Assembly (NCBI RefSeq): GCF_003696265.1
Contig: NZ_RFFH01000006.1
Location: 124,001-188,000 of the forward strand
DNA from: Nocardia stercoris
Lineage (GTDB): Bacteria; Actinomycetota; Actinomycetes; Mycobacteriales; Mycobacteriaceae
Length of the DNA: 64,000 bases
Direction: 5' to 3'
Below are positions 8,298-17,290 of the stretch, piece by piece. The notes below the pieces were generated by a model. The model saw only the letters and a list, made by a program, of their open reading frames with translations, was not told where the DNA came from and ran no database searches. How positions within the stretch are numbered: the stretch's first letter is position 1; the number at the start of each line of letters is the position of its first letter. The translations under genes were made by a program, and so were the position numbers.

Positions 8298-9523
8298 CGA
8301 ATATCCTCCTGTCGTCGAAAGCTTCGCTCCAACAACCTGTTCCTGTGCTCGTCGTTCGTCGCGACCATGATCGCCGTACGGGCCAGCGCGGTCGCGCCGT
8401 CGAGCACGGCCCGGTCCGCCGAGGCGGTCACGCAGGCCGCGGCGAATTCCGGCTGATGCGTCACCGCACCGCCGGCCTCGAGTCCGATGACGGGATGGAT
8501 ACCGGGGATGACGTTGGTCACATTTCCCATATCGGTGCTGCCCAGCGGATGTGCCGCCTCGAGTTCCGGCGCCAACGGCACCCGGCCCAGATCGGCGATC
8601 TGATCGCGGTACACAGTCAGCAACACCGGATCCGGCGTCAGCTCCGTGTACGTCGGCGCGAGCGTCCGGACCCGATGGGTACAGCCGGTGGCCAGGGCTC
8701 CGGCTTCGAAACAGGCCGATGCGCGTCGCATCAGGTCGTCGAGCGACTCGGAGTCGACTGCCCGCAGGTAATACAGCAGTTCCGCACGATCGGGCACGAT
8801 GTTCGGGGCAACGCCGCCCGAGAAAACTATACCGTGCAGTTGCTGCCCCGGCCGGAGATGCTGACGCAGCAATCCGAGAGCTACCTGGGCGACGGTGACC
8901 GCGTCACCGGCATTGCGGCCCTGCTCGGGGGCGGCGCTCGCGTGTGCCGCGCGGCCGTAGAAGTCGACCGCGAGGTCGGAAAGCGCCAACGAGCGGGCAC
9001 CCACGATGTCGGCGGGACCCGGGTGCACCATCATGGCCAGCGCCGTGCCGTCGAAAACACCGCGGTCGAGCATCAGCACCTTGCCGCCGCCGCTCTCCTC
9101 CGCGGGGGTGCCGAAGACGCGGACCGTGATCCCGAGCCGGTCCGCCACTTCGGCCAGCGCCAGCGCCGTGCCCACCGTCGACGCGGCGATGATGTTGTGC
9201 CCGCACGCGTGGCCGATCTCGGGCAGCGCGTCGTATTCCGCGCACAGGCCCACCACAAGGTCGCCGCTGCCGTAGTCGGCGACGAACGCGGTATCCAGAT
9301 CGGCCACCCCGGTGCGGATCTCGAAGCCGCGCGCCCGCAGCGGAGCCAGGACCTTCGCGACGCTCCGGGTCTCGGCGAAGGCCAGCTCCGGCTCGGCGTG
9401 GATCGAGTGGGACAGCGCGATCAGCTCGTCGCCCGCGGCCGCGAGGACCGCGTCGGCCGCCGCCACGCACTCGCGCCGGTCGGCCGGAGCCCGGCCCGCC
9501 GCTACACGCTGCTCGGATGGCAT
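8294..9523 (-). CDS. amiB1: M20-family amidohydrolase (AmiB1-like)
   Basis: 409 residues from ATG 9523 (MPSEQRVAAG). Motifs of the M20D group: GLCAEYDALPEIGHACGHN carries the bridging Asp/Cys-Gly-His cluster, and FGTPAEESGGGK the next metal ligands. This subgroup includes p-aminobenzoyl-glutamate hydrolase-like enzymes. The frame extends further upstream but that part would overlap the next gene and has no family similarity. It is the first gene of a coupled pair with amiA1; two paralogous hydrolases side by side suggest a heteromer, as in AbgA/AbgB, which is an inference. Confidence 0.9.
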   Translation of the reverse strand: MPSEQRVAAGRAPADRRECVAAADAVLAAAGDELIALSHSIHAEPELAFAETRSVAKVLAPLRARGFEIRTGVADLDTAFVADYGSGDLVVGLCAEYDALPEIGHACGHNIIAASTVGTALALAEVADRLGITVRVFGTPAEESGGGKVLMLDRGVFDGTALAMMVHPGPADIVGARSLALSDLAVDFYGRAAHASAAPEQGRNAGDAVTVAQVALGLLRQHLRPGQQLHGIVFSGGVAPNIVPDRAELLYYLRAVDSESLDDLMRRASACFEAGALATGCTHRVRTLAPTYTELTPDPVLLTVYRDQIADLGRVPLAPELEAAHPLGSTDMGNVTNVIPGIHPVIGLEAGGAVTHQPEFAAACVTASADRAVLDGATALARTAIMVATNDEHRNRLLERSFRRQEDIR

Positions 9524-9564
9524 GGGCACAGTCTTGCACTGCGTCCCCGAGCGTGCGCAACGGG

Positions 9565-10278
9565 TTAAATACCGGCGAACGCACCCAGGTTGTCGGCGGT
9601 GGTCTCGACGGCCAGCGCCTTCAGCAGCCGGGCGTGCAGCGCCCGCTTGATGACCGCCAGGTTCGGCTTGTGGTTGGCGGCCAGCGCGGCGGCACGGGTG
9701 ACCGCGTCCGGCAGCACCGACGCCTCGTCGGCGACGGCGTCCACGATGCCGGCGGCCAGGGCGTCGGCACCGCTGTAGCGGCGGCCGGTGGTCATGGCTT
9801 CGACCGCGACCTGGTTGGTGAGCCGCGAGCGCAGCAGCGAGTTCATGGCGGGCGCGAAGGTCATGCCCAGGTTGACCTCGGGCAGGCACCAGAAGCCGCG
9901 ATCGGACCGCATGACCCGGAAGTCGTGGGCGGTGGCCAGCATGGCACCGGCACCGAACGCGTGGCCGTTGATCGCGGCGATGGTCGGCATCGGGAAGGCG
10001 ACCAGGCGGGCGTACACCGCGTGCACGGTGTCGAGGTAGCTGTAGAGCTTGTCGACGTTGCCGCCGCCGAACAGCCAGTCGGTGTCCAGGCCGTTGTTGT
10101 AGATCTTGCCGGTCGCGGTGGTCACCAGGGCGGCGGGACCTTCGGCCTTCTCGACCTGGTCGAGCAGGTCGTTGACGGTCGCGATCCAGTCGGGGTGGAA
10201 GCGAATGTCCTTGTCGGCCTCGCCCTCGTTCCCGAGGTTCAACACGAACACGTCCCCGTTACGTTCCAAATACGGCAT
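9565..10278 (-). CDS. Enoyl-CoA hydratase/isomerase family protein
   Basis: 237 residues from ATG 10278. Crotonase fold: oxyanion-hole segments around IYNNGLDTDWL and AAINGHAFGAGAML, then LPEVNLGM. The catalytic Glu positions of true hydratases are not both obvious, and the LPEVNLGM/NNGLD pattern is closer to delta3-delta2 enoyl-CoA isomerases of the plant peroxisomal type. It is not in the recalled M. tuberculosis order at this place, so an insertion or rearrangement is likely. The end is 42 bp from amiB1's start. Confidence 0.85.
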   Translation of the reverse strand: MPYLERNGDVFVLNLGNEGEADKDIRFHPDWIATVNDLLDQVEKAEGPAALVTTATGKIYNNGLDTDWLFGGGNVDKLYSYLDTVHAVYARLVAFPMPTIAAINGHAFGAGAMLATAHDFRVMRSDRGFWCLPEVNLGMTFAPAMNSLLRSRLTNQVAVEAMTTGRRYSGADALAAGIVDAVADEASVLPDAVTRAAALAANHKPNLAVIKRALHARLLKALAVETTADNLGAFAGI

Positions 10279-10298
10279 GGACCCGACTGTAGGGCAAG

Positions 10299-11216
10299 TT
10301 ACCGGCGAGTCGGAACCGGCACCCGCTGCAAGTCGGTGGCGACCACGAGTTCGCCGTCGAAGTACTCGGCGGCCTCGGCGCGGTGCCCTTCCAGGTCCGG
10401 ATATCGCTGCGAGAAGTGGGTGAGCACGAGCGTGCGCACTCCGGCGGCCTGGGCCGCGCGGGCGGCCTGGGCGGCGGTGAGGTGCCCGAAGTCGTGCGCG
10501 AGGTCCGCGTCGCGGTCCAGGAAGGTCGCCTCGATCACCAGCATGTCCGCCCGATCGGCCAATTCCTCTACGCCGGAACACATTCGGGTATCCATGACGA
10601 AGGCGAAGCGCTGCCCGGGCCGGGGCACCGAGACCTGGTCGAGGGTGACGGCGGCCCCGGAGGCGGTGGTGATCACGCCGTCCCGCTGCAACCGCCCGAC
10701 GGCGGGCCCGGTGATCCCAGCGGCCGCCAGCCGCTCCGGCAGCAGCCGCCGACCGTCGGGTTCGCGCAACCGGTAACCGAAGGTCTCGACTCGATGGTCG
10801 AGCCGGACCGCCTCCAGCGCGAACGGCTCGGCACCGGCACGCACCGGGCCCGAGGTGCTGATCGGGTGCTCGCGCAGACCCGGGAAGGGCAGCACCACGT
10901 CCCGCAGCCGCTCGTAGAAGTCCTGGCCGGCGGCCGGGTAGTACATGTCGACCGGATGGGCCACCTGGTCGAGGGAGAACCGCGCGAGCATGCCGGGCAG
11001 GCCCAGGCAGTGGTCGCCGTGGAAGTGGGTGACGCAGACCGCGCCGATGCTGCTCGCGGTGACACCGGCGTGCAGCATCTGCCGCTGCGTGCCCTCGCCC
11101 GGATCGAACAGCACCCCGGAACCGTCCCAGCGCAGCAGATAGCCGTTGTGGTTGCGGGTGCGTGTCGGAACCTGGCTGGCGGTCCCGAGGACGACCAGCT
11201 CCCGCGCTGTACTCAC
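10299..11216 (-). CDS. rnz: Ribonuclease Z-like metallo-beta-lactamase fold hydrolase
   Basis: 305 residues. The THFHGDHCLGLPGML stretch is the HxHxDH zinc motif with the LPG signature typical of ElaC/RNase Z; later ligands are in VMDTRMCSG (Asp) and THFSQRY (His). RNase Z cleaves the 3' trailer of tRNA precursors. Some M. tuberculosis members of this family are phosphodiesterases with other roles. 20 bp separate its stop from the start of the enoyl-CoA hydratase gene downstream. Confidence 0.88.
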   Translation of the reverse strand: MSTARELVVLGTASQVPTRTRNHNGYLLRWDGSGVLFDPGEGTQRQMLHAGVTASSIGAVCVTHFHGDHCLGLPGMLARFSLDQVAHPVDMYYPAAGQDFYERLRDVVLPFPGLREHPISTSGPVRAGAEPFALEAVRLDHRVETFGYRLREPDGRRLLPERLAAAGITGPAVGRLQRDGVITTASGAAVTLDQVSVPRPGQRFAFVMDTRMCSGVEELADRADMLVIEATFLDRDADLAHDFGHLTAAQAARAAQAAGVRTLVLTHFSQRYPDLEGHRAEAAEYFDGELVVATDLQRVPVPTRR

Positions 11217-11448
11217 CTTGCGCTCCTTCGCGCCGGGTCGGCTGTCGTGTGCCGGCCTGCGAACCGGCCCGAATCAGCGCGACGGTATCAAGGCCCGGTG
11301 ACACCGTCATCTCGATAAGCGGCGCCGGTCGCCCGCTCGGCACGGCGGACACGGCTCGACGAACTACCCGATCGATCGCGCCCGACAGCAGACGCCGTCG
11401 GTGCGACCGGCGGGCACGGCCGCGGCACCGCGGACTATCGTGTGCCCC

Positions 11449-12228
11449 ATGCTTGCCGAACAGGCCGCTACGGCGATCGCCAGTGCAACGGGAATGCCGC
11501 GTCACCGCATCGCGGTGGTGCTCGGATCCGGGTGGCAGGAGGCGGCCGCGGAGATCGGGACGCCGGTCGCCACGATCCCGATGGCCGACCTACCCGGCTT
11601 CGAATCCCCCAGCGCGCAAGGACATCAGGGCACGGTCGTCTCGGTCCAGGTCGGCGACTCGCCGGTCCTGATCATGATGGGCCGCCGCCACCTGTACGAG
11701 GGCGCCGAGCCCGCCCAGGTCGTGCACCCGGTGCGGACCGCGATCGCGGCCGGCGCCGAGATCGTGCTGCTGACCAACGCGGCCGGCGGCATCGGTGCCG
11801 CCACACGGGTCGGCGAACCGATGCTGATCAGCGACCACATCAATTTGACCGGCCGAACCCCGTTGACCGGAGCCACTTTCGTGGATCTGGTGGATGCCTG
11901 GGACCCGGAACTGCGGGCCCTGGCCCGCGAGGTCGATCCCGCGCTCACCGACGGTGTGTACGCCGGACTCACCGGCCCGCAGTACGAGACCCCCGCGGAG
12001 ATCCGCTGGCTGGCGACGATCGGCGCCGATCTGGTCGGCATGTCGACGGTGCTGGAGGTGATCGCCTGCCGGGAGGCGGGCGCTCGGGTACTCGGCATCT
12101 CGCTGGTGACCAACCTGGCCGCCGGCGTGACCGGCGCCCATCTCTCGCACGCCGAGGTGCTGGCCGAAGGACAGGCGGCCGCGCCACGATTGGGCAAACT
12201 GCTGCGCGGCATCCTGGAACGGGTGTAG
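11449..12228 (+). CDS. punA: Purine nucleoside phosphorylase
   Basis: 259 residues from ATG 11449 (MLAEQAATAIASATG). Trimeric PNP signatures: LGSGW phosphate loop near the start, the GRRHLYEGAEPAQV segment with His, LTNAAGGIG, and GPQYETPAEIRWLATIGADLVGMSTV substrate site; the Asn of the purine site is in VTNLAAG. It splits inosine and guanosine with phosphate into base and ribose-1-phosphate. It is Rv3307 in the syntenic order and starts the salvage block with the mutase that follows 56 bp later. Confidence 0.95.
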   Translation: MLAEQAATAIASATGMPRHRIAVVLGSGWQEAAAEIGTPVATIPMADLPGFESPSAQGHQGTVVSVQVGDSPVLIMMGRRHLYEGAEPAQVVHPVRTAIAAGAEIVLLTNAAGGIGAATRVGEPMLISDHINLTGRTPLTGATFVDLVDAWDPELRALAREVDPALTDGVYAGLTGPQYETPAEIRWLATIGADLVGMSTVLEVIACREAGARVLGISLVTNLAAGVTGAHLSHAEVLAEGQAAAPRLGKLLRGILERV

Positions 12229-12284
12229 TCCGCGGTCCGTGCGGTCGTGGCGGGGTGACAGCCGCCGACAGAGAGGATGTTGCC

Positions 12285-14057
12285 GTGCTGCGATTCGGAA
12301 CCGCCGGGCTGCGCGGGCCGTTGCGCGAGGGCCCGGACGGGATGAACGTCGAGACGGTGTCGCGGGCGACCGCGGGTCTGGCCGCCTGGCTGCGGGACCG
12401 CTGCCTGGGCGGCGGCTTGGTGCTGGTCGGCCGCGACGCGCGGTACGGCTCGGCCGAATTCGCCACCGCCACCGCGGAAGTCTTCGCGGCGGCGGGCTTC
12501 TCGGTGCTGGAGCTGTCCCGGCCGCTGCCCACGCCGATCGTCGCGTTCGCGGTGCGGGAGCTGGGTGCGGTGGCGGGAGTGCAGATCACGGCCTCGCACA
12601 ACCCGGCCACCGACAACGGGTACAAGGTGTACCTCGACGGCGGCTCCCAGCTGATTCCCCCGGCCGACAGCGAGATCGAGGCCGCGATCGACGCGGTCAC
12701 CGGTCCGGTCCCGCGTACCGACGTCGCGGCTTCGGCACCGTCGCCGGCGGTGTTGGGGTTGCCCGGCGACGCGACGGCCGACGACTGCACGCAGGAGCTC
12801 ATCCGCCGCTATCTGGCGCGAATCACCGTGCTGCCCACGCTTTTCGACGAGCGGAACCCGGCCGAGCAGACACCGGCCACGGTTTCGGAAGCGAACGCGT
12901 TCCAGCGCGAGGACTCCCGGGCGGGCGGACCCGAGGAGTCGGCACCCGGTGACGATGTCGCGGGCGTCCCGATTCGACCGGTCGGCGGCGACGATTCACC
13001 GGACCGGCGGTACACGGCCGATCCTGCCGGTGCCGCCACCGCGCAGCCGGCGCGTACGGCGACCGCACGCTCGAATCACCGCCCACTCACCGGAATTCGC
13101 ATCGCGCTCACCCCGATGCACGGTGTGGGCGGCGAGCTGGCCGTGGCCGCGCTGCACGCCGCGGGCTTCACCGATGTGCACGTGGTCGAGGAACAGTTCC
13201 AGCCGGACCCGGACTTCCCGACCGTGGCGTTCCCGAACCCGGAGGAGCCGGGTGCGTCGGATCTGCTGCTGGCCCTGGCCGAGAAGATCGGCGCCGATCT
13301 CGCCGTCGCCCTGGACCCGGACGCCGACCGCTGCGCGGTGGGCGTGCCGGGCCCGGACGGCTGGCGCATGCTGCGCGGCGACGAAACCGGTGTCCTGCTG
13401 GGCGATTTCGTGCTGCGCGGCGCGCCGTCGGACGCCTTGGCCGCCACCACGATCGTGTCGTCGCGCCTGCTGAGCAAGCTGGCCCCCGCGCGCGGCGCCC
13501 GCTACGCCGAAACCCTGACCGGCTTCAAGTGGCTGGCTCGGGCCGGCGCGGGCCTGGTGTACGCCTACGAGGAGGCGATCGGGCACTGCGTGGACCCGAA
13601 CACGGTGCGGGACAAGGACGGTATCTCCGCCGCCGTCGCCGCCGCGCTGCTGGTCACCGAGCTGCTCGGCGAGTCCCGCACCGTCACCGACCGGCTCGAC
13701 GATTTCGCCTTGGAATTCGGCCTGCACGCCGGCGATCAGGTCTCGCTCCGCCTGGACAGTCCCGCAGCAGCCGCCGAAGTCGTTGCCCGGCTACGCAATT
13801 CGCCGCCGCAGATGATTGCCGGCGCACCGGTCACCTGCACCGACCTGGCCACGGTCCGCGGCCCGCTCCGCACCGACGCCCTGATCTTCGAGTCCTCCAC
13901 CCAGCGCCTGGTCGTCCGGCCGTCGGGCACCGAACCGAAACTCAAGTGGTACTTGGAGGTCGTCGAACCGGTCGCCGACCGCGCGGACCTGCCGGCCGCC
14001 GCGACGACTGCCCGAACCCGGCTGGCGGAACTCCGGGCGTTCTGCGAATCGGCCTGA
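12285..14057 (+). CDS. pmmB: Phosphohexomutase/phosphopentomutase (PmmB family) with disordered insertion
   Basis: 590 residues from GTG 12285, which has AGAGGA 7 bases upstream; GTG 12255 would add 10 residues. Four alpha-D-phosphohexomutase signatures are visible: FGTAGLRG, the phosphoserine loop TASHNPATDNGYK, metal loop DPDADRCAVG, and the phosphate site RPSGTEPKLKWY. Between domains 1 and 2 there is a foreign-looking insert of about 80 residues (LFDERNPAEQTP to TATARSNHRP), Ala/Pro/Thr/Asp-rich and without predicted fold. Beside punA and upstream of deoA it may interconvert ribose-1-phosphate and ribose-5-phosphate; this is inferred from context. Rv3308 homologue. Confidence 0.92.
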   Translation: MLRFGTAGLRGPLREGPDGMNVETVSRATAGLAAWLRDRCLGGGLVLVGRDARYGSAEFATATAEVFAAAGFSVLELSRPLPTPIVAFAVRELGAVAGVQITASHNPATDNGYKVYLDGGSQLIPPADSEIEAAIDAVTGPVPRTDVAASAPSPAVLGLPGDATADDCTQELIRRYLARITVLPTLFDERNPAEQTPATVSEANAFQREDSRAGGPEESAPGDDVAGVPIRPVGGDDSPDRRYTADPAGAATAQPARTATARSNHRPLTGIRIALTPMHGVGGELAVAALHAAGFTDVHVVEEQFQPDPDFPTVAFPNPEEPGASDLLLALAEKIGADLAVALDPDADRCAVGVPGPDGWRMLRGDETGVLLGDFVLRGAPSDALAATTIVSSRLLSKLAPARGARYAETLTGFKWLARAGAGLVYAYEEAIGHCVDPNTVRDKDGISAAVAAALLVTELLGESRTVTDRLDDFALEFGLHAGDQVSLRLDSPAAAAEVVARLRNSPPQMIAGAPVTCTDLATVRGPLRTDALIFESSTQRLVVRPSGTEPKLKWYLEVVEPVADRADLPAAATTARTRLAELRAFCESA

Positions 14058-14065
14058 GCCACAGT

Positions 14066-14338
14066 TCAACTCCCGGTCAGCTGCCAGCCACTGAAGGTGG
14101 CCGGCGAGACTCCGGCGGGACGGCCCCAGCGCTTGGTCAGCACGATGCCGACCGCCATGGACGCGGCACCGAGCGGCCCGGCCGCCACCCCGATCGCGTC
14201 GATTCCGGCGTGCGGCTGCAGTACCAGCATGGCCACGCGGGCCGCGCCGAGCACGCAGGCACCGATCTGCCGGGCCCGGTTGGGTTCCCCGAGCACCAGG
14301 GCGCGGGCCGTTCCCGCGCGGCGGCCCGGTTCGTCCAC
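14066..14338 (-). pseudogene. Fragment of an EamA/DMT-family transporter
   Basis: About 90 residues read as the middle of an EamA transporter: GEPNRARQIGACVLGAARVAMLVL, then GIDAIGVAAGPLGAASMAVGIVLTKRWGRP and TFSGWQLTGS, where full proteins continue through four more helices. The frame stops right after GWQLT, and the N-terminal half before residue 15 is not transporter-like. Both ends are therefore missing. It lies between pmmB and upp on the minus strand, so it is a remnant of an inserted or ancestral gene rather than a functional one. Confidence 0.65.
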
Positions 14339-14376
14339 CCTTGCGCCCCAGCCGGTTCCGCCGCGGCGATCTCGTG

Positions 14377-15000
14377 TTACCGCGGCCCGAACTGCCGGTC
14401 CCCCGCGTCGCCCAAGCCCGGGACGATGAAGGCGTCCGCATTCAGCCCCCGGTCGATCGCCGCGGTCACCAGCCGCACCGGGAGCCCCGATTCCTCCAGC
14501 GCCGCAATGCCTTCCGGTGCCGCGACGACGCAGATCGCGGTGATGTCGGTGGCGTTGCGGTCGGCCAGCAGGCGCAGGGTGTGGATCATCGAACCGCCGG
14601 TGGCCAGCATCGGGTCGAGCACGAAGACCGGCAGGCCGGTCAGGTCGTCGGGCAGCGATTCCATGTAGGCGACGGGGCGATGGGTCTTCTCGTCGCGAGC
14701 CAGGCCGACGAATCCCACGCGGGACTCCGGGATCAGCGCGCTGGCCATGTCGACCATGCCGAGGCCCGCCCGCAACACCGGAACCAGCAGCGGCGGCAGG
14801 GCCAGCCGGGCCCCGGACGTCACGGCGACCGGGGTTTTCACCTCGAACGAGGCCACCGGCGCATCCCGGAGCGCCTCGTAGATCAGGCAGTTGGTCAAGT
14901 CCCGCAACGCGGCCCGGAACACCGAGTTCGGGGTTCGTTCGTCACGCATGGTCGTCAGCAGGGTCGCGGCGAGCGGATGGTCCACAAGGTGCGTGCGCAT
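14377..15000 (-). CDS. upp: Uracil phosphoribosyltransferase
   Basis: 207 residues. PRTase features: VPVLRAGLGMVDM and the PRPP loop LDPMLATGGSM, with the uracil-specific C-terminal end PGLGDAGDRQFGPR. It makes UMP from uracil and PRPP, completing salvage together with the deaminases and phosphorylases nearby. Corresponds to Rv3309. Divergent from the type VII cluster, with 156 bp between starts. Confidence 0.96.
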   Translation of the reverse strand: MRTHLVDHPLAATLLTTMRDERTPNSVFRAALRDLTNCLIYEALRDAPVASFEVKTPVAVTSGARLALPPLLVPVLRAGLGMVDMASALIPESRVGFVGLARDEKTHRPVAYMESLPDDLTGLPVFVLDPMLATGGSMIHTLRLLADRNATDITAICVVAAPEGIAALEESGLPVRLVTAAIDRGLNADAFIVPGLGDAGDRQFGPR

Positions 15001-15156
15001 GAAAAGACGATAAGGTTCCGGATGGGTTCGATCCGTCCGTGTCGCGAATTTCGCATGGGTGCGCGTCGGATCGCAAGGGGAACCGATTCGTGACCGGGCG
15101 CGTCGTAGTAGTCGGATGACATAATCGGCGGCGACACCGGCCTATGGGGGATGTTG

Positions 15157-15477
15157 ATGCAGCAGATCTCGGTGAATCCTGAAGGGGTGGCGGCTTTCGG
15201 CGCGTCGGCCACCGGACTGTCCGGCGAGATGGCCACCGCCGCAACGGGCGCGGCGGCCGCCGGCCCGGAGCAACTGGGCCCGCTGCTGGGTCTGATCGCG
15301 GGCGACTTCATGGCCGCCTACTCCGCCGCGCACGCCGGCCATGTGGCCGGGATCAGTGAGCTGTCGGCGGTGCTCGCGTCGATGGGCACCGATGCCGCCG
15401 GCGCGGCAACCACGTATGTCGAGCAGGACCTGGACCGCGCGGCCGCCACCGCGGCCGTCGAGAGCGAGCTGGCATGA
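15157..15477 (+). CDS. EspC-like type VII secretion target family small protein
   Basis: 106 residues, helical, Ala-rich, no cysteine. Pattern MQQISVNPEGVAAFGASATGL with a later HAGHVAGISELSAVLASMGTDAAGAA resembles the two-helix EspC/DUF2580 group (ESX-1 associated, exported). Start 15157 is chosen because GGGGGA stands six bases before it; ATG 15151 would leave no spacing. Its last four bases overlap the next start (ATGA), so it is translated with the NlpC/P60 gene. Assignment rests on size, pattern and neighbours; no secretion motif YxxxD was clearly seen. Confidence 0.65.
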   Translation: MQQISVNPEGVAAFGASATGLSGEMATAATGAAAAGPEQLGPLLGLIAGDFMAAYSAAHAGHVAGISELSAVLASMGTDAAGAATTYVEQDLDRAAATAAVESELA

Positions 15478-16583
15478 CCGCCCCGGTCGTCGATCTGTCC
15501 GGTCTGGCGCAGCCGATCGTGGCGCTGCTGGAGAGCTTCGGCAGCGGCCTGCTCGGCGGTGACGGCCCGGCCGACGCGCTGCGTGGTGTCTCCGGTGTCC
15601 TCGACGGAATCCAGCAGGCGGGCAGTACCGCCGTCACCCAACTGTCCGACGCGTGGTCGGGCGGCGCGGGCGACGCCGCCATGGACCAGGCCATGAAGGT
15701 GCAGAACTCGGCCGCGAACCTGTCCGACCGCGGCAACGACATCGCCGACGTGGTCACCCAGGCCGCCGCGACCGTGCAGACCGGGCAGCAGAAGCTCGAC
15801 GCGGTCCTGCAGTCCTTCGTGAGCTCGGTGACCGACCTCGGCCCGGCAGCGCTCACACCGCCCGGCATCGCGGCGGTCGTGTCCTCGGCCATCGACCATT
15901 TCGGCCAGGCCCTGCAGATCGTGGGTGAGACCCGCGCCGACCTCGACACCCACACCGCCGCGATGAGCCAGCTGATCCCGGCACCGTCCACGCCGTCGGT
16001 GAGCGGGTCACTACCGGATGTGTCGAGCCTGGCCGGCACCGCGAATTCCGGTCTGCAGCAGGCCGGCAGCCTGATCGGCGAGCTGATCCAGGCCGCGGAG
16101 AGCGCGCTGAACCCGTCCACCACCACCGGCTCGACCCCGAGCACGACGACCCAGGCACCGACCGGTACACAGACCGGGTCGCACGGCGGCGTCATGGTCA
16201 CGCTGCCCGACGGCACCCAGGTCGAGGCCCCGAACCAGCAGGCGGCCACCGCGGTCCAGACGGCGCTGAAATGCGTCGGCACGCCGTACGTCTGGGGTGG
16301 CAATACGCCGGGTTCCGGGCTGGACTGCAGCGGGCTCACCCACTACGCCTACGAACAGGCCGGAGTCGAGCTGCCGCGCTTGGCCGCCGACCAATCACAG
16401 GGCGCGATGCGGGTATCGGCAGGTGACGTGATGCCGGGCGATCTGGCAATCTGGGACGGCCACGTCGCGATGGTCGTGGGCAACGGGGAGATGGTCGAGG
16501 CCGGTAATCCGGTCCAGGTCAGTGCAATTCGAACGGAGAATTCAGGGATGGGGTTCCACGGCTTCTACAGGCCCACCACATGA
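15474..16583 (+). CDS. NlpC/P60 cell-wall hydrolase with WXG100-like N-terminal domain
   Basis: 369 residues, no signal peptide. Residues 10-165 are helical with a WSG turn at 61-63, like WXG100/ESX substrates. A Thr/Pro/Ser linker (212-235) joins to a peptidase domain: catalytic Cys285 in LDCSG and His330 in WDGHVAM, the standard NlpC/P60 pair that cuts D-Glu to diamino acid bonds in peptidoglycan. Lack of a Sec signal with a WXG-like head suggests export by a type VII system. It is the second gene of a four-gene unit, coupled at both ends (ATGA overlaps at 15474 and 16580). Confidence 0.85.
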   Translation: MTAPVVDLSGLAQPIVALLESFGSGLLGGDGPADALRGVSGVLDGIQQAGSTAVTQLSDAWSGGAGDAAMDQAMKVQNSAANLSDRGNDIADVVTQAAATVQTGQQKLDAVLQSFVSSVTDLGPAALTPPGIAAVVSSAIDHFGQALQIVGETRADLDTHTAAMSQLIPAPSTPSVSGSLPDVSSLAGTANSGLQQAGSLIGELIQAAESALNPSTTTGSTPSTTTQAPTGTQTGSHGGVMVTLPDGTQVEAPNQQAATAVQTALKCVGTPYVWGGNTPGSGLDCSGLTHYAYEQAGVELPRLAADQSQGAMRVSAGDVMPGDLAIWDGHVAMVVGNGEMVEAGNPVQVSAIRTENSGMGFHGFYRPTT

Positions 16584-16924
16584 CGGCGCCGCAGCAGCCG
16601 CCGAATGTGACGGTCGCGGCCAGTTCGAATCGTTCGGGCACCATCACCGTGCGCGCCACGGATCAGGGGATGCCGGTCGAGATCACCATCGACCGCAGCG
16701 AATATCGGTACGGCGCAGAGGCTCTCGCGGCCGAGATCCTGCGCCTGACCAAGCGCTCGACGGTGGTGGCCCGGGCCCGTCGCCGCGAACTGCTCGCCGA
16801 GATGGGCATGGCGCCCGAGACGCTGGACCGGCTGGGCCTGCCGACCCGGCAGGCGGCGGTCGACGAACTCGACCGGATGGACGACGAGGACACCGGTCCC
16901 ACCAGCTGGATGCGAAGGGTGTAG
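16580..16924 (+). CDS. Small ESX-cluster associated protein, YbaB-partner-like
   Basis: 114 residues, start ATG overlapping the upstream stop. N-terminal part is beta-rich (VTVAASSNRSGTITVRATDQGMPVEITI), then EILRLTKRSTVVARARRRELLAEMG helical with basic clusters, acidic tail. Resembles the small conserved proteins that sit between ESX substrate genes and YbaB/EbfC genes in Nocardia and Rhodococcus clusters. I do not know a function. Confidence 0.7.
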   Translation: MTAPQQPPNVTVAASSNRSGTITVRATDQGMPVEITIDRSEYRYGAEALAAEILRLTKRSTVVARARRRELLAEMGMAPETLDRLGLPTRQAAVDELDRMDDEDTGPTSWMRRV

Positions 16925-16928
16925 GGGT

Positions 16929-17276
16929 ATGAGCGCGGAAATGGACGCTCTGGTCGCCCAGGCGACCGAGAAGCTCGAGGCGCTGGAGGCGGCGCTGTAC
17001 GGCCTGAAGCAGATCCGGGGCCGGTTCACCACTCAGGACGGTTCGATCACCGCCGAGGTGGACAGTGACGGCGCCCTGGTGGGCCTGAATCTGGCCGAAT
17101 CCATCACCTCGCAGCCACCGGCCGAGGTCGGCAAGGCCATCATCTGGGCCTGCAAACAGGCGGCGGCACAGGCCGGTGCCCAGCGCTCCGCGGTCGTGGC
17201 GACACTCAATTCGAGTTTCACCGGCGCGTCGGGAGATGTTGGGGGCGGGCCGAATAGTGCGGAACACTCGGGCTAG
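16929..17276 (+). CDS. YbaB/EbfC-family protein
   Basis: 115 residues. A helix (EMDALVAQATEKLEALEAAL), a beta meander (GSITAEVDSDGALVGLNL), and a second helix (PPAEVGKAIIWACKQAAAQAGA) reproduce the YbaB/EbfC nucleoid-associated fold. In actinobacterial type VII clusters such copies (EspL-like) act as companions of secreted proteins rather than as nucleoid proteins. Four bp separate it from the preceding stop. The Gly/Ser tail is not conserved. Confidence 0.8.
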   Translation: MSAEMDALVAQATEKLEALEAALYGLKQIRGRFTTQDGSITAEVDSDGALVGLNLAESITSQPPAEVGKAIIWACKQAAAQAGAQRSAVVATLNSSFTGASGDVGGGPNSAEHSG

Positions 17277-17290
17277 CTAGGCTTCCGGTC

